Shown: positions 6,626 to 11,654 of the stretch, in pieces
Numbering within the stretch: the first letter of the stretch is position 1
Layout of the letters: the number at the start of each line of letters is the position of its first letter
Made by a program: the position numbers and the translations under genes
From: Nitrospinota bacterium
Lineage (GTDB): Bacteria > UBA8248 > JACPRG01
NCBI GenBank assembly: GCA_030740135.1
Contig: JASLXW010000039.1
Coordinates: 1-11,654 of the forward strand
Direction of reading: 5' to 3'
Length of the DNA stretch: 11,654 nt
The notes under the pieces: generated by a model
Seen by the model: the letters and a program-made list of their open reading frames with translations, nothing else
Told to the model about the DNA's origin: nothing
Database searches by the model: none

Positions 6626-7264
6626 ATGAAAAAATTCTCTACCTGGGCCGCCTCCTTTCTTCTTGCCGGCTTGTGCGGGTCGGGCCTCCAAGAGGCGCCG
6701 GCGTACGCGCAAGAGGTGAACGCGCCGTCGGAGGCGAATCGCGCGCGGGACCGCATCCTGGCCCTGCGGCGGGGCGGCGAAACGTACAGCACAGATGACA
6801 TCGAGTTCATGGTGCGGGTGGTGTTCGCCGACGCCATGAATCTGGAGCGGTGGGTCAATCAATGGATTCGGAAGAACCACATTCCGTCGGTGACGCACCT
6901 GATTGTCTCCCCGGAGCGGGGAGGTGTCGACTCCGAGGCCTTCACGGTCCTGAGGCTTCCCGAACGGGCCAAGCACCGCATCGTTGTCGTCAAGGGCCTT
7001 CAAGGAAATCCCCGGGTCCACCGGTGGATGTCCATCAGAGGTCTTTTGGTTTATTTCAGGGACCTGACGACGAGCCGAGGAGAGGTCCGCGCCTTCGAGT
7101 CGGGGTTTCTGGGGCTGAAGGGCATCCGGATGGGGTTCCATCTGAAGAAAGTCATGGATGACCTGCACGCGCGCGGGCTGATGCGCACACAAAAAGACCT
7201 TCCCCTTTCCGAAGAGCAAAAGCGGGAGAACTCGACCCTCCGCGGGGCATTGGGCCGGAGCTGA
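6626..7264 (+). CDS. Secreted protein of unknown function
   Basis: I do not recognise this 212-aa protein. Residues 1-29 form a clear Sec signal peptide: a basic MKK start, a hydrophobic core (~8-20) and a probable cleavage after AYA, before QE. The mature part (~183 aa) is soluble-looking and mixed in charge, with an aromatic/hydrophobic segment around IRGLLVYFRD and a charged, Lys/Glu-rich C-terminus. There are no cysteines in the mature part, no membrane segment after the signal and no motif I can place. The ATG at 6626 has only a weak GAAG-type ribosome site, but the signal peptide fixes the start. It stands alone, convergent with the dehydrogenase gene. The periplasm is the likely location. 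Confidence 0.75.
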   Translation: MKKFSTWAASFLLAGLCGSGLQEAPAYAQEVNAPSEANRARDRILALRRGGETYSTDDIEFMVRVVFADAMNLERWVNQWIRKNHIPSVTHLIVSPERGGVDSEAFTVLRLPERAKHRIVVVKGLQGNPRVHRWMSIRGLLVYFRDLTTSRGEVRAFESGFLGLKGIRMGFHLKKVMDDLHARGLMRTQKDLPLSEEQKRENSTLRGALGRS

Positions 7265-7433
7265 TAAGGGGGATTCCCCGCCCGCCATCGAACCCGAGAG
7301 ATCGGCGCGGGGGCGACGCCCAATCGCGTCTTCACGTGTTCACGGAGAGAGAAATCCGTCGCGTGCCGTCACGCCTGACGCGAGCGAGGCCGGTCCACCC
7401 GAAGCGCCCAACCCGTAACCCGCGCGGAGCGGC

Positions 7434-8408
7434 CTACTTCCTCCGCTTCCGCCACACCTCCGGATTGACGGGCGTCGGGGGTTTCTTGCCTTTGAGGACG
7501 GCGATGAGGTTCGAGGCTGCCAGCGTCCCCATGGCCGTCCGGGTCTCGATGGTGGCCGAGGCGATGTGCGGCGTGATGACCGCGTTTCGGCATTTCACCA
7601 GCTCGGGATGAACCTTGGGTTCTTCCTCGAAGACGTCGATCCCCGCCCCCGCGATGTCCCCCCGCCGCAGCGCCCGGGCCAGGGCGGCCTCGTCCACGAT
7701 GGGTCCCCGGGAGGTGTTTACCAGGTAGGCCGTCTTCTTCATGGCCTTCAGGACCTTGGCGTTGACGAGGTGGATGGTCTCCTTCATCAAGGGCGTGTGG
7801 ACGGTGATGATGTCCGCCTGCTTGATGACCGTGTCGAACCGCTTGTACTGAACGCCCAGCCTCTTCTCGACCGCGGGTTTCTGGCGGAAGGCGTCGTAAT
7901 AAATGGCCTTCATGTTGAAGCCCCGCGCGCGGCGCGCGACCCCCTGGCCGATCCGGCCCAAACCCAGGATGCCCAGGGTTTTCCCGTGGACGTCCGAGCC
8001 CAGCATCATCAGCGGCGCCCAGTCCCAGGGCTTTCCACTCCGGAGGAAGTCGTCTCCTTCGGCGATTCGGCGACAGGCGGCCATGATGAGCGACCAGGCC
8101 ATGTCGGCGGTCGTCTCCGTCAGGACCTCGGGCGTGTTGGTCACGACGATGCCGCGCCCGGTGGCGTCCGGGACGACGATGTTGTTGAAGCCCACGGCGT
8201 AGTTGGCAATCACCTTCAATGCCGGGCCGGCGGCGTCCATGGCCTCGCCGTCCATCCGGTCGTTGAGAAGGGAAAGAACGCCGTCCTTCCCCTTGAGCCC
8301 CCGCAGGAGCTCCCGGCGGGTCATGGGGCGGTCGTGGGGGTTCACCTGGGCGTTCACCGCCTTGCGGACCCTGTCCATCGCCGCTTTGGGCAATCGGCGC
8401 GTCACCAA
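7434..8408 (-). CDS. D-isomer-specific 2-hydroxyacid dehydrogenase (glyoxylate/hydroxypyruvate reductase-like)
   Basis: This NAD(P)H-dependent reductase of 2-oxoacids is most like glyoxylate/hydroxypyruvate reductases. Counting from the TTG at 8408 (324 aa), the Rossmann motif is GLGRIG (149-154). The catalytic triad is Arg234 in NTSRGPIVDE, Glu263 in EEEP and His281 in PHIASA. The start is a problem. The normal first strand KPKVLVTRRLP continues upstream of 8408 to 8420 in the same open frame, yet that extension has no ATG, GTG or TTG before the preceding stop. A Shine-Dalgarno AGGGGAG (8443-8437) sits 7 nt before an in-frame ATA (8429), so AUA initiation or a one-base change there is likely. 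TTG 8408 and GTG 8405 are conventional fallbacks but lack an SD and cut the first strand. The gene follows the aminotransferase and is probably co-transcribed with it; together they could interconvert amino and hydroxy acids. Confidence 0.9.
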   Translation of the reverse strand: MVTRRLPKAAMDRVRKAVNAQVNPHDRPMTRRELLRGLKGKDGVLSLLNDRMDGEAMDAAGPALKVIANYAVGFNNIVVPDATGRGIVVTNTPEVLTETTADMAWSLIMAACRRIAEGDDFLRSGKPWDWAPLMMLGSDVHGKTLGILGLGRIGQGVARRARGFNMKAIYYDAFRQKPAVEKRLGVQYKRFDTVIKQADIITVHTPLMKETIHLVNAKVLKAMKKTAYLVNTSRGPIVDEAALARALRRGDIAGAGIDVFEEEPKVHPELVKCRNAVITPHIASATIETRTAMGTLAASNLIAVLKGKKPPTPVNPEVWRKRRK

Positions 8409-8449
8409 GACTTTGGGCTTTGCGGCTATCTCATTTCTCCCCTGATTTC

Positions 8450-9613
8450 TCAGATGTTGTTGATCGCTTTGTCCATGTTCGTCAGGGCCTCTTCGATTTC
8501 CTCATGCGACACCGCATAGGAAAAACGCAGGTGCCCCTTGCCGTACTCGCCGAACGAAGTCCCCGGCAGGCAGGCGACGCCGGCCTCTCTCATCAGGTAG
8601 GGGGCCAGCTCCTCGGGCGTCATGGGGACTTCCCGCACGTTGGGGAAGACGTAGAAGGCCCCGCCCGGATTCTTGCAGCTCACGCCCTTGATCTCGTTGA
8701 GGCCCTTGACGATGAAGTCGCGCCGCCGGTGAAATTCTTCGACCATCCGGTGCACTTCGTCCTGGGGACCCGTCAGGGCGGCGATGCCGGCCATCTGCTC
8801 GAAGCTGGCCGTGCAGGACACGCTGTTCGTGATGAGCCGGGTGATGGCGTCGGCCAGCTCGACCGGCGCGGCGATGAAGCCCAGTCTCCACCCGGTCATC
8901 GCGAAGGTCTTGGAGTAGCCGTCCAGAAGGATGGTCCGCTCCTTCATCCCCGGGACCTGGGCGATGCTGTAGTGCTCGCCATCATACACCATGCGGGAGT
9001 AAACCTCATCGGCCAGGACGACGAAGTCCCGGTCGATGGCGAGCCGGGCGATCCCCTCCAGGAGCTCCCGGCTCAGGATGCCCCCGGTGGGGTTGTGGGG
9101 GTAGTTCAGGATCAACAGGCGGGTTTTCGGCGTCACCCGCGAGGCGACGTCCTCCAGCGTGAAGGCGAAATCGTTCTCCTCCAGGAGCGGGAGCGGGACG
9201 GCCTTGGCCCCGGCGAATTCCGCCACGGATTCGTACACGGGAAATCCCGGGTTGGGATAGATGACCTCTTCGCCCTCTCCGGCCAGCGCCAGGATCGCAA
9301 AAAAGAGAAACGGCTTGGCCCCGGGCGCGACGACGACGTTCTCGACCCCGTAGTCCAGTCCGTAGTGATTGTTGAAATAGTCGGCCACGGCCTGATTGTG
9401 CTCCCGCAGGCCCGCCGATGGACCGTAGTGGGTGTAGCCGTCCTGGATGGCCCGGTAGGCGGCTTCGCCGATGTGGGCCGGGGTGTCGAAGTCCGGCTCC
9501 CCGATTTCCATGTGAACGATTTTCTTCCCCTGCGCCTCCAGGGCCTTGGCCTGCGCCAGGACTTCGAAGGCCGACTCCGTTCCGAGCCGGCTCATCCGCT
9601 CCGCGAGTTTCAT
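8450..9613 (-). CDS. Class I/II PLP-dependent aminotransferase (aspartate aminotransferase-like)
   Basis: This complete 387-aa fold-type I enzyme transfers amino groups between an amino acid and a 2-oxoacid in the cytoplasm. The PLP lysine is Lys235 in DGYSKTFAMTGWRLGF. Other ligands seen are Asn174 in YPHNPTGG, Asp202/Tyr205 in ADEVY and the substrate carboxylate Arg363 in HLRFSYA. The N-terminal MEIGEPDFDTP is typical of the AspB/Ib subgroup, which includes aspartate, prephenate and broad-range enzymes; the exact substrate cannot be read from sequence. The ATG at 9613 is preceded by AAAGGAAGG with a 3-nt gap to the start. A hairpin at 9697-9736 separates it from the isomerase upstream. The dehydrogenase follows within ~20-40 nt, so the two form an operon. 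Confidence 0.93.
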   Translation of the reverse strand: MKLAERMSRLGTESAFEVLAQAKALEAQGKKIVHMEIGEPDFDTPAHIGEAAYRAIQDGYTHYGPSAGLREHNQAVADYFNNHYGLDYGVENVVVAPGAKPFLFFAILALAGEGEEVIYPNPGFPVYESVAEFAGAKAVPLPLLEENDFAFTLEDVASRVTPKTRLLILNYPHNPTGGILSRELLEGIARLAIDRDFVVLADEVYSRMVYDGEHYSIAQVPGMKERTILLDGYSKTFAMTGWRLGFIAAPVELADAITRLITNSVSCTASFEQMAGIAALTGPQDEVHRMVEEFHRRRDFIVKGLNEIKGVSCKNPGGAFYVFPNVREVPMTPEELAPYLMREAGVACLPGTSFGEYGKGHLRFSYAVSHEEIEEALTNMDKAINNI

Positions 9614-9696
9614 GGTCCTTCCTTTCGCGCCCTGTAGGCGGGCGCCCGTAATTCCATCGAAGATTCAAGCGGGATTTTCGCGCAAAGAAACGATCG

Positions 9697-9736
9697 GCCC
9701 CCGTCCGGAAGCGTGAAAGACTTCGGAGACGGGGGC
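9697..9736 (-). terminator. Strong stem-loop downstream of the maleate isomerase-like gene
   Basis: On the minus strand GCCCCCGTC (9736-9728) pairs perfectly with GACGGGGGC (9705-9697). An imperfect inner stem of CCGAAG with CTTCCGG extends it. It begins 12 nt past the isomerase stop and is followed by CGATCGTTTCTTTG, a modestly T-rich tail. It is probably an intrinsic terminator ending the isomerase transcript before the aminotransferase gene. Confidence 0.55.
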
Positions 9737-9748
9737 GGCCGCGGCGCT

Positions 9749-10456
9749 CTAGTTCATCACCGAACGGTAGATCCGGTTGACGGTCTCCACCGCCGCCTGG
9801 TTGCTGGTGACGATCGGCTTGCCGAATTCCTTCTCCAGGATGGGGACGGCGTCCAGGGCCCTCATGTTCGTGCACGAGAAAAAGAGGGCGTCGGCCTCCG
9901 GGTCCTTGAAGCGTTCCCGGGCGAACGCCAGGATCTCCTCGGGCGACACCACGCCGATGTCGAAGTTGACCGTGATTCCCATGCCCTGGATGGACAGGAC
10001 CTCGAAGCCTTCCTCTTCCATGCAGGACTGAATGGTCCGGTTCAGCTCGTCGATGTAAGGCGTGAAGACGGCGATGCGCTTGGCCCCGATATGCTGTAAC
10101 TGTTCTGTGACGGCCCCGAGGACGGTGACGGTCCGGCCCGCTCCGGTCACTTTGGTCAGGTCTCCGGCGATCTTCCGGTCGTAATCCATCCCGAAGATCG
10201 ATCCGCCCGAGGTGCAGCCGAACACCGTCACATGGGGGTAGAGCGTGCGGATCATGTCCGCCGCCGCGGGGGCGGACTCCCGGACCATGATTTCCTCCGC
10301 CTCCTTGGTCGTCGTGTCCAGGTACATCCGGGCGATGTGGACGGAGGCCTTCTCCTCCAAGTGGTTATAGAAATCCACCTCCATCGTGGTGTTGGAAGAG
10401 GGGACGATGAGGCCGATGCGGAATCGGCCTTCTTTCTTGGCGCTTTCGAGCTCCAT
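9749..10456 (-). CDS. Maleate isomerase / Asp-Glu racemase superfamily enzyme
   Basis: This 235-aa protein belongs to the superfamily of maleate cis-trans isomerase, arylmalonate decarboxylase and Asp/Glu/hydantoin racemases. Both active-site cysteines are present: Cys81 in FGCTSGGS and Cys195 in FSCTNMRA. The N-terminal VPSSNTTMEVDF (residues ~18-29) and the C-terminal VTSNQA (216-221) are typical of the maleate isomerase branch. Having both cysteines argues against arylmalonate decarboxylase, which keeps only the second. The expected reaction is maleate to fumarate; a racemase on a related diacid is the alternative. The ATG at 10456 has AGGA 8 nt upstream. A TTGTGA-17-TAAAAT promoter precedes it and a strong hairpin follows, so it may be its own transcript. 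The neighbouring cysteine hydrolase is compatible with a maleamate > maleate > fumarate route. Confidence 0.85.
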   Translation of the reverse strand: MELESAKKEGRFRIGLIVPSSNTTMEVDFYNHLEEKASVHIARMYLDTTTKEAEEIMVRESAPAAADMIRTLYPHVTVFGCTSGGSIFGMDYDRKIAGDLTKVTGAGRTVTVLGAVTEQLQHIGAKRIAVFTPYIDELNRTIQSCMEEEGFEVLSIQGMGITVNFDIGVVSPEEILAFARERFKDPEADALFFSCTNMRALDAVPILEKEFGKPIVTSNQAAVETVNRIYRSVMN

Positions 10457-10552
10457 GATTCAGGTCCTCATCTCGGGCATGGTGATTCCCACGGTCGCGG
10501 GGCTTCCCCCGCCGCTCCGATTTTCAAACGGCCGTACATTTTGGACGGATTC

Positions 10553-10581
10553 ATTTTAATCCCTGTCGCCCGGCCTCACAA
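10553..10581 (-). promoter_or_regulatory. Candidate sigma70 promoter for the isomerase gene
   Basis: On the minus strand TTGTGA (10581-10576, 4 of 6 consensus bases) is followed by exactly 17 nt and TAAAAT (10558-10553, 5 of 6). The predicted leader to the ATG at 10456 is about 90 nt. The -35 lies inside the inverted repeat that follows the upstream gene's stop. Confidence 0.4.
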
Positions 10582-10596
10582 CAGGGAAGGGCCGGG
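10569..10596 (-). terminator. Inverted repeat immediately after the tandem hydrolase stop
   Basis: CCCGGCC (10596-10590) pairs with GGCCGGG (10575-10569) across a 14-nt loop, starting directly after the TGA. A second repeat, ACAGGG/CCCTGT (10561-10566 with 10581-10586), overlaps it, so the two stems exclude each other. There is no T-tract, so termination is uncertain. Confidence 0.3.
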
Positions 10597-11654
10597 TCAG
10601 TCAAAGCGCACGCCCGCCGAGCCGCACACTTCGCCTTTGAACACCTCGGTGACCTGGCGCAGGGCCAGGGCCTGATCGAAGGGGTCCAGGGAGGAGATCC
10701 CGTCCTCGGCGACCACGACGCGGTAGCCGTGGAGCGCCGCCTTGCCCGCCGTGTGGAGGACGCAGATGTTCGAAACCGTCCCCGCTACGACTACGTTTCG
10801 CACGTTGTTCAGACGAAGCGCGTGGTCGAGCGACGTTCCGTAGAAGGCGTCGTACCGAAGCTTCTTCACCCGGAGCTCATCGTCCCGCGCCTCCAACGGG
10901 TCGATCACCGCCGCGCCCGGGGTCCCCGCGACGGCGTGGACCGGCCAGATCCGGAATTCGGCGTCGTCCGGACGGTGCCAATCCTGCGTGAAGACGACCG
11001 TCGCCCCCTTCTCCCGCGCTTCGTGCAGCAGAGACCGGATGGGTTCGATGGTGTCCGCCGTATCCGGGACGAAGAGCGCGCCGCCGTGCCGCGCGAAGTC
11101 GTTCTGCATGTCGACCACGATCAGCGCGGTCTCCGCCGGGGGCAGCTCGACCGACTCTTTACGGACCTGCTCGGGAGGGGCGACAGAGGTGTCCGCCGCC
11201 ACGTCCGCCTCGCGTCCCGCCAGGAGGGCTTCGGTCGTGGTCAGCTTCCCTTGGTAGAGGAAGGAGATCTCCCGGAGCGTGGCTTCGTCGTCGAAGTCCG
11301 TCCTGCCGGCCGCCGCGTCGACGGGAAGGACCAGGTCGCACCACCGCAGCGCCGCCTCCCCGGCGGTGATCAGGACCCCCTCGTTGGCGAAGACCCCGGT
11401 CAGGGCCAGACGCTTCACGCCGAGCCGCCTCAGGAAGGAATCCAGCTCTGTTCCGAAGAACGCGTCCAGCGTCCGCTTGCGGATGACGGTCTCGCCGGGG
11501 TCGGGTTTGCACGGGTCGATGATTTCGACGCCCGGCGTCCCCCGGACGCACCAGGGGATCCCGCCGATTTCCCGATCGAACGCCCAGGGCTCGTGGACAT
11601 TGCGGGTGTAGAGGACGGGCCAACCCTTCTCGCGGGCGAACCCGCGCAGGCGGA
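10597..11654 (-). CDS. Tandem cysteine hydrolase (two isochorismatase/nicotinamidase-family domains), N-terminus cut by window
   Basis: The frame stays open from 10597 to the window edge (first full codon at 11652), so the protein is longer than the 351 residues seen. The C-terminal domain (~11130 to 10600) has the full catalytic set: Asp in VVDMQNDF (11112-11110), Lys in RVKKLRYDAF and Cys in GTVSNICV (TGC, 10764-10762). It also has the nicotinamidase-type metal residues of TQDWH and WPVH. The upstream part is a second copy of the same fold, with RGTPGVEI, VIRKRTLDAFFGTELD and TGVFANEGVLITAGEA, but Gly (GGG, 11379-11377) replaces the catalytic Cys. A ~30-residue linker joins the two. Expected chemistry is amide hydrolysis, on nicotinamide, maleamate or an N-carbamoyl compound; the substrate is not resolved. 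The GTG at 11418 lies inside the first domain and is not the start. The isomerase gene follows after 140 bp. Confidence 0.85.
   Translation of the reverse strand, partial: RLRGFAREKGWPVLYTRNVHEPWAFDREIGGIPWCVRGTPGVEIIDPCKPDPGETVIRKRTLDAFFGTELDSFLRRLGVKRLALTGVFANEGVLITAGEAALRWCDLVLPVDAAAGRTDFDDEATLREISFLYQGKLTTTEALLAGREADVAADTSVAPPEQVRKESVELPPAETALIVVDMQNDFARHGGALFVPDTADTIEPIRSLLHEAREKGATVVFTQDWHRPDDAEFRIWPVHAVAGTPGAAVIDPLEARDDELRVKKLRYDAFYGTSLDHALRLNNVRNVVVAGTVSNICVLHTAGKAALHGYRVVVAEDGISSLDPFDQALALRQVTEVFKGEVCGSAGVRFD

Noticed and set aside
7265..7433. Inverted repeat TCGCGT/ACGCGA (7359-7364 with 7378-7383) between convergent genes as a two-way terminator
   Set aside because: The stem is only 6 bp with a 13-nt loop and no T-tract on either side; such repeats are expected by chance in this GC-rich sequence.
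8420..9637. A 405-codon plus-strand frame opposite the aminotransferase
   Set aside because: Antisense shadow of a clearly conserved PLP enzyme, with no ribosome site or domain of its own.
10597..11418. The 273-codon version of the cysteine hydrolase starting at GTG 11418
   Set aside because: The start would fall inside the conserved first domain; the frame continues with matching family sequence to the window edge.
1..11654. CRISPR arrays, tRNA or rRNA genes, phage genes
   Set aside because: No regularly spaced direct repeats, no cloverleaf-like TTCGA-containing segments in gaps and no rRNA-like stretches were noticed on reading through both strands.

Overview
The window is a GC-rich bacterial chromosome segment, probably from a Gram-negative, hopanoid-making lineage. 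The support for that is a squalene-hopene cyclase with its HpnG-type partner, a Tat-exported lipoprotein and a Sec-exported small protein. The lineage cannot be fixed from the sequence. The mix (hopanoids plus maleate-isomerase and cysteine-hydrolase genes) would fit NC10/Methylomirabilota-, Nitrospirota- or Desulfobacterota-like bacteria, but this is a guess.

Layout. (1) 1-~116: the tail of an IS3-family transposase and its probable element end. (2) 278-4340, minus strand: a compact hopanoid operon, shc (squalene-hopene cyclase) > hpnG-like nucleosidase/phosphorylase > membrane-anchored SGNH hydrolase. It has a 14-nt gap, then a TGATG stop/start overlap. (3) 4492-4758, minus: a glutaredoxin with a good sigma70-type promoter (TTGACG-17-TAGACT) whose spacer carries a perfect palindrome. 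It lies directly upstream of shc, separated by a GC-rich hairpin. (4) 5056-6171, plus: a Tat-exported, lipobox-bearing metallo-beta-lactamase-fold hydrolase of the NAPE-PLD/UlaG type, divergent from the glutaredoxin. (5) 6172-6625: a 454-bp stretch with no gene seen, followed by an unrecognised secreted 212-aa protein (6626-7264, plus). (6) 7434-9613, minus: a PLP aminotransferase followed by a D-2-hydroxyacid dehydrogenase whose start codon is anomalous. (7) 9749-10456, minus: a maleate isomerase/Asp-Glu racemase-superfamily enzyme with its own candidate promoter and terminator. (8) 10597 to the window edge, minus: a 5'-truncated protein with two fused cysteine-hydrolase (isochorismatase/nicotinamidase) domains, the first of which has lost its catalytic cysteine.

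How they may work together. Shc makes the hopane skeleton. HpnG removes adenine from adenosylhopane on the way to bacteriohopanetetrol-type lipids. The coupled SGNH hydrolase and the nearby lipid-hydrolase-like lipoprotein are candidates for envelope-lipid remodelling, which is inference from context. The second half is small-molecule carbon/nitrogen metabolism: a transaminase plus 2-hydroxyacid dehydrogenase pair, and an amidase-plus-isomerase pair reminiscent of maleamate > maleate > fumarate steps or nicotinamide turnover. No rRNA, tRNA or CRISPR array was seen, and no clearly new multi-gene system. The most unusual items are the half-dead tandem cysteine hydrolase, the shc-hpnG-SGNH coupling and the dehydrogenase start.
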